DNA of 64,000 nucleotides. Source: Clitoria ternatea. Its lineage: Eukaryota > Streptophyta > Magnoliopsida > Fabales > Fabaceae. Below are positions 44,421 through 55,307 of the stretch, in pieces; the first letter of the stretch is position 1, and each line of letters opens with the position of its first letter. A model generated the notes under the pieces. That model was given only the letters and a program-made list of their open reading frames with translations. It did no database searches and had not been told where the DNA came from. Made by a program: the position numbers and the translations under genes. The stretch is taken from assembly GCA_037962975.1 (NCBI GenBank), contig CM075673.1, positions 148,634,667 through 148,698,666 on the forward strand. The letters run 5' to 3'.

Positions 44421-44890
44421 GGTTTCAGTTACAAACTACTTATATTCACGGTTATGATGGACAACCGTGGATATAGATACATTTTATCCACGGTTAGTAG
44501 CATAACCGTGAATATAAGTAGTTTGTAACTGAAACCTTTTAGTACTTATATTCACGGTTATGATGGACAACCGTGGATAAATAGAATCTATATTCACGGT
44601 TATACTGGACAACCGTGAATATAGATACTTTTTATCCATGGTTATTAACATAATGGTGAATATAAGTAGTTTGTAACTGAAACCTTTTAGTTCTTATATT
44701 CACGGTTATGCTCGATAACCGTGAATATAGATTGTAAGTTATATTCATGGTTGTTCTTAACCGTGGTCAGATGTGATTTATTACCACGGTTGTTAACCGT
44801 GGTTAAAGGCCCTCATCTACTACCACGACTGCAACAACCACGGTTCTTTAACCGTGAATAAAGGCCATTTTTAACTGTGATTATATCCAT
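44421..44890. repeat. 3' subterminal array of CACTA-3
   Basis: Repeated TATATTCACGGTTATG...CAACCGTGGATATA units include a duplicated module of about 130 bp (GGTTTCAGTTACAAACTACT in both orientations, and ACTGAAACCTTTTAGT twice). Confidence 0.88.
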
Positions 44891-45222
44891 TTTTTTCACT
44901 AGTGAAGATTCAAATCTATATTCAAGTTTCAAATGAGGAATTGCAGGCAAACGCAACTAGTCTCATCTAATTGATCCTGTCATAGAGAATAAATTCCTAA
45001 CTAGTCTCATCTAAATGATTATTTGTATATAAATGAGTAGGATGTCAAAAAAGTAAAAATAGTAACTGATTATTTAGTTTTTCAAATCTAAAATTTCAAA
45101 AACAAGAGACATAAATTCAAACTAAAAATAAGAAATAGAAAACACAGAAGTGAAACCAAATGGGAAAGCTTTTGATCAGGTTGAGCTCAAGAAAACAGTG
45201 AAAAAGAATAAGCACTTCTAAG

Positions 45223-45233
45223 CCTTATATAGG
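45223..45233 (-). promoter_or_regulatory. Possible TATA box of the CACTA-B transcription unit
   Basis: The - strand reads CCTATATAAGG, followed about 30 bases on by a plausible start region. It lies upstream of the transposase on the same strand. The near-palindromic sequence gives no strand certainty and transcription has not been shown. Confidence 0.2.
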
Positions 45234-47791
45234 AGAGGGACTGTCAGATTGAAAATGAGGAGGTGGTCATTTTTCATGCATGAATAGAAATATGGAGGGC
45301 CTATACCAACCGTAGGTACAAGAAATAATTATATACATTAATTTAAGCCAAATATGAATTATATATATGTATATTGTTTAAACCAATTTTGTTGAAGCAT
45401 TGACATGACAATACAGATCAACCGATTCTATAATTTGTTTTAACTTATAGTAATTTTTAGTTCAAATCTTGACAAGGTAGTTACATAGCTGAACAAAACC
45501 AATCTTGCTTCAGTACTGAAATCAAGTATGTAAGCTAAGACTTTTAAACAAGCAAACAACAACAAATTGTCTTTTCTATCCAATTCCAGCAGTTGTTCCA
45601 TTGCATACATCCCTCTTTGGGTTCTAATGACTTCAATGACAATCAATGCATAAATTACAAGAGCAAACTAGATATCAAAGCCTATCCTCAGGCAAAAGAT
45701 TTATGCTTTTCTTTTTAAAGAAACAAGATTTATGCTTTTCTTGGTATTCATCTTAACATTCTGAAATAAGTTAATCAACTTATTAAATCGATTAATCAAT
45801 AAACAAAATTCTATTGACAGGTCACTATCTATTGATATGTAGTTATGATGCTGGAGCAGATATGTTTGAGATTAAATATCCTGCTAACTCTAAGTATCCT
45901 CTGCTCCTTCTTTCTCTACTTTTGATTTTATATTAAAATTTCCTACATGTAATATTTTACCCCTGTATATGTATCACACACAAGATATTTGGAACCATAG
46001 CATTTACTGATTAAATGATCATATTTTTTCTTTGAGATGCATACTAATCTAGATGCATTTTCTAATTTTGAAATAGTATTATTTTAATTACCAAAAAAAT
46101 TATTAGGTAAAGTAACTTACCAGAATTTTACATTCACATTAAATTCTTATTACTTTACACTATGAAACAGTCTTCTTAAATATGAACCTATTACCTCAAG
46201 CAAGTTGCAAAAACATGAGTTAAGATCAGTGTCATTGGATAAGTGTTAAAATATGCTGATATCAACAAATTGATTTGTATTTGGATTATAAAAAAGTGCA
46301 ATTATCAGAACATAAAAGTAATTTTATAAACAAATAAATAAAATTCCATGCCCCCTCAATCACCTATGAAATACTTAGTTAAAAATTGCTTCCTCTAAAT
46401 TCCCACAAAGTAAAACTCATAGATAAAGTCATTCCATGAAGTAAAAACATTCACCACAACAACAACAAGCAGCATAAATCAATTGCATCAAAAAAGAAAG
46501 AACAAAATTCAGAACAACAAAAACCAGTATGAAAACTTCCATATTTAATCTCTTGGTCCCTATCATTTTCCATACAATTCATCTAATATTAGTTTAATTC
46601 CTCAACCAGTGTCCAATATTAGTTGAAGTTTTCTCTTCTTGTAACCAACCTATAAAAAATTTCTCATAATATAGAAATTGGTCATCCTAGGTATAAATAA
46701 TGTTATAGTCCTACACAATTTAAGTTTTTCATACTTAATTAGTGGGCCAATAATTTGATACCCAACCATAAAACCAATAATTTAGCTCAACATGGAAATA
46801 ATAATTTTAAGTTTGCCTTGTGCTAACTCTATTTGCTTATTTGTAAGTGGAAACAAGTTTGTATAAAAGCATGCTTGCATCTATTTTACACTACTCAAAA
46901 GTGCTTTGAAAAATATAATAATTGTTCTTTAAATCATATGAAGTGGTTGTGAAAAATAGTAACTTCACATTCTAAAATTAGTAACTTCACATTCTAGGCT
47001 TATTTAGTCAAAATAGGCATGAAAAAATCATTTGAAATTAAGTTTCTTTTAAGAAAAACTTTAGAACATGAAAAACAAGTTAAGGTCTTGTTTAGATACA
47101 AATGCATATGAACAAATTTAGACTCAATCAGACCAAATATGTCAAACAAACATACAAATGGATTAAAATAAGTTAATTTCATAATTCATATTCATCATAT
47201 TGTTGAAAAGACACATTCACACAGTGTAACACAAAATTCTTAGCTTAGAGCCACTATGAAATGCATTCAAGTCATTCTTATTTTATGACTAGATCCTGTT
47301 CAATTCAAACATACGGGAATCTGTTCTAATTTATATTTAATTCACTTCTCTTATTTTTCTCCAACGTGCGATTCCTTGCCACTTTCATAATTTTTTCTCA
47401 ACACAAAATGTGATAATGTAACATGAAAAGGTTTTTTTTTTCTTATTCTTCAAAGTAGCGGTATAAAAATACGGGGAATAAATGTCAGGAAATAAGATAA
47501 CAAGTGTTACATTAAAATATGATTACCATTTTTAACCTGGACCAGACAATATGAAAAGGAAATATTATTATTTTTATGTTCAACAAAAATAATATAAGTT
47601 CATACAAATAAACTAATAGGACTACCTCGATCAGAAAAGGATAAAAATTTTTAATTGAAGTCTTAATTTTACGTGATTAAATATATCTCAACTAGAATAT
47701 ATATTGTATCTCAATGTGGTTACTTTTTATTTCTTTAAAAAAAAAGACACATGGAGCGGCTCTGCCACTAACCACGTATCATGGCCCTAGG

Positions 47792-48033
47792 ACAAACAAC
47801 AATAATATAGTTGAAATGGATTGCAAGGACAAAATGATCACAAAGGTTGTAAAATCTGTAGAACTGATCTATTACGCAGATCGATATGTACAGTTTAATG
47901 TATTCATTAATGTTGAACTCCTAATGCTGAACAGTATCCGTTGTTAAATTGGAGGGTACCTGTTCCAGGTAATGAGATAGACATGAAAGATAATCTAAGG
48001 TTCTGGGCTCAGACAGTTGCATCTATTGTAAGA
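47792..48033 (+). pseudogene. Unidentified coding-like fragment inside CACTA-B
   Basis: Starting after a possible acceptor (ATAATATAG), the frame gives DKMITKVVKSVELIYYADRY and VQFNVFINVELL. After a frameshift near 47925 it continues NAEQYPLLNWRVPVPGNEID then MKDNLRFWAQTVASI, ending at a GTAAGA donor-like site. The sequence composition is protein-like and unlike transposase. It lies opposite to the CACTA-B genes. I do not recognise the family. It may be a captured host exon or an old pseudogene. Confidence 0.4.
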
Positions 48034-49224
48034 TAACAAATAAGCAATGGATAAGTTTCCTTTTGCGGTGAATGTTGTATGAAAATTCGTTGTTTTGCTT
48101 TTGGAAAGTCCTTAGTTGTATATAGTTGATTCTATCTATCGCTAAGTTTTATTTTGTACCTAGATTTTTCTACCCTTTTTACCTATTTTCTCCTGGTGCA
48201 GTTCTATATCAATATCAGCAAAATGGAAAGAAACTACACCTGGACAGAAGGATAATAAGTCTTGAATCTTAATAATTGTTTTAGTATTGATCTATTTTAG
48301 TATCTTGTTTAGATTAGAATTTTTCCTGTAAAGAATTTGATTTGTTTACTCCAAGTGGATTAACACACTCTTTCCTATTCAATTACTTGTTTTCTCTTTC
48401 TTAGATAATTGAACAATTCAATAAACTAAACATTAGGCTATTAATGATGTGATTGACACAGGTTCATACCAACCCAAATTATTCCCTAATTATTCCTGCT
48501 AAGTTTAAAAATTAAACAAAAATTAATTATTCTTGTTAATTTTAAAAATTAATGAACCAGGTCACAGAATGGAATGAGCTTTAGTTCAAAAATTAAAATC
48601 TCAGCTAATTATTCCCTAATTTAAAAAATGCATGGGTTGTCTTATGACTTGCCACAAACAAATTTCTACTAAATAAATTGTAACAGCATATGAACAACAT
48701 TAGAACCACAAACAAATTTCCACAAACAAACAAAGATTGAATCAACATAATCATATGAATAGCATTAGAATCAACAGAATGAACTAGCCAATGCATCAGA
48801 ATCAACAGAATGAATCAGCCAAAGAATGAACTAGACCAACAAAAGTAGAAGAGAATGAACCTGGACGTATTGCAGATTTATTGTATTCTGTTGGCGTGAC
48901 CGAGGGGTGAGCTAAACCAACTGAACACCAACGTTTCAATGACGATGTCGTGGACAACGGAGGAAGAGTGGTGAGCCTAGGAGGACTGAACCGGACGGAG
49001 AGTGGTGAGGTTTGGGGAGTCATGAGAGAGAGCGGGGTAGAGGTTAAAGGATAACAATGTAGGGCAGAGACAATGTTAGAGGAAGGTAGGGAGGAAGGAG
49101 ACAGGTGGAGGAAGTCACAGGAAGGGATGGAGGGAAGGAGGGAGTCGGTGGGAGTTGGAGGGAACAGAGGAGAGAAGGATTGAGAGTTAGGGCAAATGAT
49201 TAGGGGAGAGGCGCTGTTTGAGTA

Positions 49225-49732
49225 TGACTAAAACCTTAGCGACGGTCTCCCACCGTCGCTAACAACGTCACTAAACCCTAAACCTGGAATATAAAGCGAC
49301 GGAAGAACATCCACGATCGCTAATATCATGGTGGGAAGACCAAAAATATTAGCGACGACTAAACACTCGTCGCTAGGACAAAACATAGCGACGCAGTGTC
49401 ACCGTCGCTAACGTTTGCCTCTAATAAAAAACTCTAAAGGGAAATATTAGCGACGGTATTTTAGCCATTGCTATTATTTGGTGCCAACAAAAACCTTGGA
49501 GGGAAACCAAAAAAAGGAGGGAAGTGAAATCTAGTGACCGCACTAGCGACGAGGTAGAATTAGCGACGGTTGTAGTGATGGAGTATTGCAATTTTTAGCG
49601 ACGGGTTTTTTCTGGTCACTAAAATTGTCGCTAACATTTTTTTGGTCCCTTTTTTCCATGTCGGTCGCTAATTAGTGACGGGCTTCAGTGGTCGCTAAGT
49701 CGAGGTAGCAGTTTAGGGTTTTTTTAGTGGTG
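49225..49732. repeat. 5' subterminal array of CACTA-B
   Basis: Repeats of TTAGCGACGG...CCGTCGCTAA in both orientations are followed by the terminus GGGTTTTTTTAGTGGTG. It includes the GGAGGGAAACC block shared with 7570-8210. Confidence 0.85.
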
Positions 49733-51330
49733 ATCATGGACACATGTCCAATTTTTAAAATTAATGACCCATATAGCAACGAGGTTTGTCTGCCACTGAA
49801 TCTAATAACTTAGTCGAGTTAAACCTTCCCTTCCATTAGTTTCTAGAAAACCTAAACCATTTGAACCTTTTTCCCCCTCTCTCAGCATCCCTTCCCCTCC
49901 CTCAACTTTTTTCCCCTCTTCTGACGACGACCTTCGACGACAACAATGTCTTGTCACTCGTCTTCTCCTCCTCTTATTTCCCTCCATAGTTCCTTGTTTC
50001 TCTCTCGTCTCCATAGTTTCCCTCACCGATGGCTCACCTACGACCGTCCCTCGTCTTCGTTGTCTTTCACTCCAGTTATATCTAGGTAAGCATCAATTAT
50101 ATATATATATATAAGTTAAACTGTTGGTTACTCTGTATTCATTCATCTAGTTACAGTTGTTGAGTTGATAGAACCATGGAATAGTGATTTCTTTGAATGA
50201 TTTATGTGTATTCTGTTGAAATATTCATAAGCTAGCATGTATTGCAAATAGTAGTAGACTAGAAGTTTTTAGAGAAGAAGATGTCTGTGCTAAAATCCAT
50301 CATCCAGAACTGAAATTGAAGGAATAATAAAATATTTCAATGAACTAGAAATAACTAGAGGACATAAAAGAAGTTAAACTTCCTTTTGATGCATTGTTGC
50401 CTTGTGTTTTACTCACCCGAGCTGTATTTTTACTTAATATTGTTAAAGTTTCAGGATGGTTTACTCTTGTAGTTTTTTTTTGTCTTAAACGATGGTATTT
50501 GCTCGCTAAAATTTGGCAAATATAACAGATGAACTCAAAGTAAAAAGATTAATAATTGTTTTTCCAAAGATTGAATTATTATTTATAAATCATAATTATT
50601 CTTTACTTTCTTTGAATTCATCTATTACATGAAGCAAACAAAATTATTAAGCAAAAACAAAACCGAAAGTAGAAACCATCTTGAAATAGTGAAATTATTT
50701 GGCATTTGGCATTAATGAAAAAAATGATGTAAAGAAATCAACATTTTATTTGAGAGCAAACTTTAATTATTTGTACCCCATTTTGCTATGATTCTTTTAA
50801 TGAAAATTATAAGTAGACACTCTAATGGGTGTATAGTTTTACCCGTAGGTGAGAAAGAGACAAAATTCATTTGGAGAAAATAATCTAATTCATAATTTGC
50901 TTTTAGGTTACAACTCTAGCTAGCTAGGTGAGAATCATCTCCATACAATAGTTTACATTCAGCACAACATCAACAGCAGGATGATTCACCACAGCACCAA
51001 GATGACGCAGTTCAATGATTACTCTCACCCTGTTATCTTCTTGGTATTTTGGAGATTTACTCCTCGTATTTGGACATGTATATATATGTGTCATAATTTT
51101 CTTTTGAAGGATATTTTGTTTTGTATATATAAATATAATTATATTTTTAGTTATGTCATAGTTGTCTTTTGAAGGATATCATTGTTATTTTGTTTTGCTA
51201 ACTACATATACATTAGGCTATATGGTTGGTTTATTTGCATATAATTTATAATTTGAAATATTGTTATATATTTATTAGGTGAAATATAAAAAAGGCCTTG
51301 AAATTTTATGAAAAATTTCACATTGGTAAA
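49733..51330. other. AT-rich region after CACTA-B, possible continuation of CACTA-A
   Basis: ATC at 49733-49735 is the right duplication of CACTA-B. A degenerate TAGCAACGAGG subterminal-like unit follows (about 49778). A pyrimidine-rich leader-like stretch at 49820-50060 resembles in style the - strand leader of CACTA-B. The rest is AT-rich with an (AT)n run at 50099-50113. No gene is supported. Confidence 0.4.
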
Positions 51331-51942
51331 TTAGCCACAAAAATGTTGGAGTCTAATTGGCCATTGAATTTGAAAATAACTAGCCACGGAATTGGCCATT
51401 GAATTTGAAAATAATTAGTCATGAAATTAACCATTGAATTTGAAAATAATTAGCCATGGAATTAGCCACTGAATTTGAAAATAATTAGCCATGGAATTAG
51501 CTACTGAAGTTGAAAAATCATTAGCCACGGAATTAGCCACTGAAGTTGAAAACCATTAGCCATGTAATTTAAAAATAATTAGCCACTGAATTTGAAAATA
51601 ATTAGCCACGGAATTAGCAACCGAATTTGGGAATGATTAGCCACGGAATTAGCCACTGAAATTACTCCTTATTATTTGTCATAAAATTAGCTACGGAATT
51701 GTTTGGTCATAAGAAGAGTCATTTTTGAGTTGTATAACCGATTTTAGCCATGAATTATCTTTCTTTTGCAATGAAATTTTTCGGTAGCTATTTAGACATG
51801 GAAGTTCAAAATTCGTGGCTAATGATTTAGCCACTGGGGTTTTTGTCACGTCCTTGATTCCATGGCTAATTATTTTAGCCACGGAATTTCTAGTTTTAGC
51901 CACAGAAAATTTAGGTGGCAAAATCAGTTTTTTCTAGTAGTG
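51331..51942. mobile_element. CACTA-type terminus with TTAGCCACGG array (CACTA-C fragment)
   Basis: About 15 copies of AATTAGCCACGGAATTAGCC or TTAGCCACTGAATTTGAAAA variants end in TTTTTTCTAGTAGTG (51928-51942), the complement of CACTACTAGAAAAAA. The terminus and the alternating GTGGCTAA/TTAGCCAC arrangement fit a CACTA end. No partner end with a matching duplication was found, so the extent of the element is unknown. Confidence 0.6.
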
Positions 51943-52491
51943 TAAAAAATGTTAAATAAGTGTATGTCCTGTTAGAGTATACATATATTATATCTTTACT
52001 CTTCTTTTAAAATTTGAATTTGGATGATGGTGCTGCATCCCCTTTCTCTTGATCAATTATATTTCAATAATAGAGAAATTTTCACCAATGATAATCTGCT
52101 CAATTTAAACTTGAACAGAAATATCTAATAAAAAAATGTCAACTTATAAGCGAGCTGTAAGAATCTTTTTCACGTATCCGAAAGAGTTAGTAGAGTGGAT
52201 AAGTACATAAGATTGCATCCAACAAGCTGTTAATTCAAGTATTCACCATTTTAAGGTAAGGTTTGTATTCTAAGTTTAGAGGCCTTTTCTATTTTGAAGT
52301 GAATTATTATCCTTTTTCCTCTGAAGCTGAAGACGTGCATTAAAAGAAAACTGCTCCAACTAGAAATTTTAGTAAAATGGCATGGGGTTTTAAATTTGTT
52401 CAGAGTTACTTCATTTCCATATTTGCTACGGGATGAGGTTTTAGTTTAATGTATTTTATTATTGGATAGTCATTCCTTTTCGTGGCGTATG
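51943..52491. other. AT-rich spacer
   Basis: No gene is seen. A tRNA-like stretch near 52185-52255 was considered and rejected. It is followed by ATTAA (52492-52496), the left duplication of RE2. Confidence 0.5.
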
Positions 52492-53884
52492 ATTAATGTA
52501 ACATGCTAGATATTTTAAGTAAAATTATGAGTAGTGGGAAATATTAATTATTGTTTTAAAGATTTCTTTGATGTTTTTATGAATTATTATTAAAATAAAT
52601 ACAATTATAAATAATTAAATGTTGTGAAAATAAATAAAATTATTTGATTGATTAATTACAAACAGGTTAAATGAGGTGGAATTAGAAGGTAAAAGTTTAA
52701 TTAAAACTTTTAATGAAAATATAAAAGAAATAGGGAAAAGACAGTTTTGCCCCTGAGCTTTAAATAATAAAGATCTCCTTTCTTCTTCCTCATTATCCAT
52801 GCGAGCCTTCTTCTCCTTCTGTTTCTTCTTCTTCTTCGTTTTCTCCTCACGCTGCTGAGCTGCATGCTCTGAGGGAAGGCTTCTTCTGTGTCAAAACTTC
52901 GAACAAATCCGTGACCGTGATTTTAAGGTGAGTCCAATGAACCATTTAAATTGAGTTATCTCTTCCCTTTTCGTTTTCTCTTTTGGACCGAATGGTCATG
53001 CATGGTGGGGTAAGGTTCTGTTTTCCACTCCTCTAGTGTGTATGAGCTCGAAAATGGTCTTTAGAGCAGAGGGTGGTATGACGTTAATGGGTTTTGCATT
53101 CCGACCCCCGTAGGTAGCAAAACGAACATCGAAGGACCGAGTGTCGAAGCTGGTGTTGGATTCGGAGGTGAAACCGTGAACCCAACGCTTAGAGGACGTA
53201 ATCGGCATCAAGAGCAGATCGTTGAAGCTTGGAATAGAGGTAGAGGGTGTTCGGGTTGTAATTAATTAGAATAGGACATATTTTGGGTCCGAGTCGTTGA
53301 ACTGATTATGAACATGGTAGGAAATGTTGCTGGATGAGTTGTATGTTTATGCATGTATGAATATGGACACCGATCGGTTTAGGATCGCGTGTGGCTTGCG
53401 ATGATTGAGTTTGAAATACTTGATGTTGTGATACTCGAGGTGTACAGTGGCGTTGTGATGACGGGCTTGACAAGTAGGTCGCCCGGTGGCAATGTGATGG
53501 CGGGCTTGACAAGTAGGTCGCCCATTTGATGAGTATATGCTATTGTGATGGCCACTTGTTATATAATATGATGAATGTGAATGATATATGTATGATTATG
53601 TGGTGTGGGACGGCCGACGGTATGTATAGCCCCTTGTTTCCGGCTCCCATGGTTTTTATGCCCAGTTGAGCTACCCAGTGGTCAAGTAGGACCCAGTGGT
53701 TGAGGTGGAGAGTCAAGCAGGACTCAGTGAACCAAGCAGGGTTCATAGGGTGTCAAGTAGGACCCCCAGCTGAAGGCCGATCCTTTAGTATCCGGATACT
53801 AGGCATCAATTTTGTCTGAGAGTCAGTGGTGACAATTGATGAATTATTAGTATTATGATGATATGTATGTACTTGGTTATATTT

Positions 53885-54715
53885 GCCGAGTGTGAATTGT
53901 TAAACTTGCCGAGTATGAATTGTTATATTTACCGAGTGTGAATTGTTATACTTGCCGAGTGTGATTTGCTATAGTCGCCGAGTGTGATTTGCAATGTGAG
54001 GATAAAGCAATCGGATGGAATTTATACACATGTATCTTGTTATTTAATTTCCGTTCTATATTAATTATGATGCCAAACACTCACCCTTGCTGTGGTTTTC
54101 AATTTAGTAACCAGTGACAGGGAAGAGGTCGGAGCCCTGGAGGTGCGCCAAGCGGAGGATTGATGCCAAGGAACCGAGTGATTATGAAATGAATTGTGTG
54201 TAATGTATAATGAATTTTCCGAGTATGTGATGCCATACTATGTTGCTTGTGTATGTTGACTAATGTGCATATGAATTATGTTGCTATGTGATCGGTATTG
54301 ATTTTCATGAGTGAATTTGCGTTGCTATAGTAAAGTTAATTACCGGGCGAATCTCTCCCGAGCGGATCCAGTCTTGTCCGAGCGAGGGCCGGGGGAATTT
54401 GATCCTGTGCCTATTTCGCTCAGGCGAGTATCCCTCGCCCCCTTCGAGTGGTTAGAATGTTTTCCGAGTGTGGAATGCCCGAGAGATCCATTTCTGAGTG
54501 AAGTAAGATTAGAATGTTTATGAGTAAGGAATGCCCAAGAGATCCACTTCTGAGTGTAGACAGATTAGAATGTTTCTGAGTGAAATATAACCGAGAGAAC
54601 TCCTTCTGAGTGAAGGTTAGGACGTTTTCGAGTGAGGCATGACTGAGAGAATTACTTCCGAGTGAAGGTTAAGATGTGCCCGAGTGAGATACAACCGAGA
54701 GGACCATTTCCGAGT
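53885..54715 (+). repeat. CCGAGTG motif arrays in RE2 5' LTR
   Basis: First array, 53885-53998: five units of TTGCCGAGTGTGAATTGTTA. Second array, 54441-54715: CCGAGTG or CTGAGTG with GAGAGATCCA and TTAGAATGTTT between copies. The 3' LTR holds the same arrays at about 61100-61205 and 61660-61935. Confidence 0.88.
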
Positions 54716-54852
54716 AAAAGACTTATTAATTTTCCTTGTAGGTCCCGTTGTTCGCTCAGGTTTAAAGTGTAGAATTCGCCCAAGCGAGTCAGAACTCGCC
54801 TAAGCGACCTTCACGGGTTTCGTTTAAGCGAATCGGGGTCTCGCTCAGGCGA
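54376..54852 (+). repeat. CGCT(C/T)AAGCGA motifs in RE2 5' LTR
   Basis: Copies at 54376-54430 and a dense group at 54750-54852 (GCCCAAGCGAGTC, CGCCTAAGCGACC, CGTTTAAGCGAATC, CTCGCTCAGGCGAATG) lie close to the LTR 3' end, the same relative place as in RE1. Confidence 0.85.
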
Positions 54853-55068
54853 ATGACCCCTGTCTTCATTTTCTTCTTCCGCTGATTGTAATTAATTTAT
54901 TTTATTAATTGATTTATTCACTATTATCTATTATTTTGAGTATGCTTAAGAAAAATAAATATTATTTTACATTAGGATCTAATTAACTATCTGTAAACGC
55001 GAAAAAATATTGCGAAAAATGATTAAACAGTTGTAATTAAATGGTACATTGACGCGGGTCGTCACAGG

Positions 55069-55080
55069 TGGTATCATAGC
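55069..55080 (+). other. RE2 primer-binding site (initiator Met tRNA)
   Basis: TGGTATCATAGC starts two bases after the 5' LTR and matches the plant PBS TGGTATCAGAGC with one change. Confidence 0.9.
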
Positions 55081-55307
55081 GGTTCTTTCTAGAGCCGGGT
55101 GCATGGGTGAACCCAGTAATTTGTCTGAGTCCTATACTGGACTGTTTTTGCATTCTATTGCATTGTGCTTGTGGTTGTTTGTGCAGCTTGGCATCATTCC
55201 CTTGGCACTCCGGCGGCGTTGTATTTTATATTGTGAGGTAAATATCTGACTCCCTGTGGATCATTGGTTATTAATGGTGATGTGTTTGTTTATTGTAGAA
55301 TTACATC

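Larger units (their letters stand above)
37127..44904 (+). mobile_element. CACTA element carrying a host gene fragment (CACTA-3)
   Basis: This 7778-bp element has termini CACTAGTGCAAAAATTGG (37127) and complement CACTAGTGAAAAAAATGG (to 44904), with the duplication AAG (37124-37126 and 44905-44907). Subterminal arrays TATATTCACGGTT...AACCGTGGATATA occupy both ends. Inside, from left, are antisense exons of an RRP6-like exonuclease gene (38006-38724), hairpin-forming leader sequences, a transposase with a large internal deletion (39335-40262), a TNPA-like ORF start (40385-40516), and a truncated Athila-like fragment (40517-44420). Lacking the transposase core, it is non-autonomous. It inserted in the 5' half of CACTA-B. 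Confidence 0.93.
44905..49204. other. 5' half of CACTA-B: AT-rich leader/intron sequence
   Basis: Mostly AT-rich sequence between CACTA-3 and the right subterminal array. Candidate items inside are a TATA-like site at 45223-45233, an unassigned 68-codon - strand frame (45440-45646, MEQLLELDRKDNLLLFACLK), and a coding-like stretch at 47792-48033. A pyrimidine-rich leader-like stretch on the - strand lies at about 49030-49200. No gene can be named. Confidence 0.45.
8211..49732 (-). mobile_element. Large coding CACTA/EnSpm element (CACTA-B), host of four nested insertions
   Basis: Left end CACTACTAAGAAAAACC (8211) and right end complement CACCACTAAAAAAACCC (to 49732) are flanked by the 3-bp duplication ATC (8208-8210 and 49733-49735). 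Both ends carry AGCGACGG/CCGTCGCT subterminal repeats. Coding runs on the - strand: a TNP2-type transposase (33913-30571), then a TNPA-type gene (30488-9180). Subtracting CACTA-2, the solo LTR, RE1 and CACTA-3 with their target duplications leaves about 14.1 kb, a reasonable size for a formerly autonomous element. All coding parts carry stops or frameshifts, so it is now inactive. An alternative pairing of 49732 with 7570 is possible from sequence similarity but gives no matching duplication. Confidence 0.8.
52497..55066 (+). repeat. RE2 5' LTR
   Basis: At 2570 bp it starts TGTAACATGCTAG (the 3' copy reads TGTAACATCCCAG) and ends CGGGTCGTCACA. It contains a 39-bp tandem duplication at about 53459-53523 (CGGGCTTGACAAGTAGGTCG twice), CCGAGTG arrays and an AAGCGAG array. 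Confidence 0.95.

Noticed and set aside
7570..49732. Single CACTA spanning 7570-49732
   Set aside because: Terminal similarity is good, but the flanks are TCA (left) and ATC (right), whereas 8211 has ATC on its left and architecture matching a CACTA 3' end. I kept it only as an alternative.
52185..52255. tRNA-like stretch (AGAGTGGATAAGTACATAAGATTGCATCC...)
   Set aside because: It lacks a paired acceptor stem and a proper B box. At most it is a degenerate tRNA-derived sequence, and I cannot support a tRNA or SINE call.
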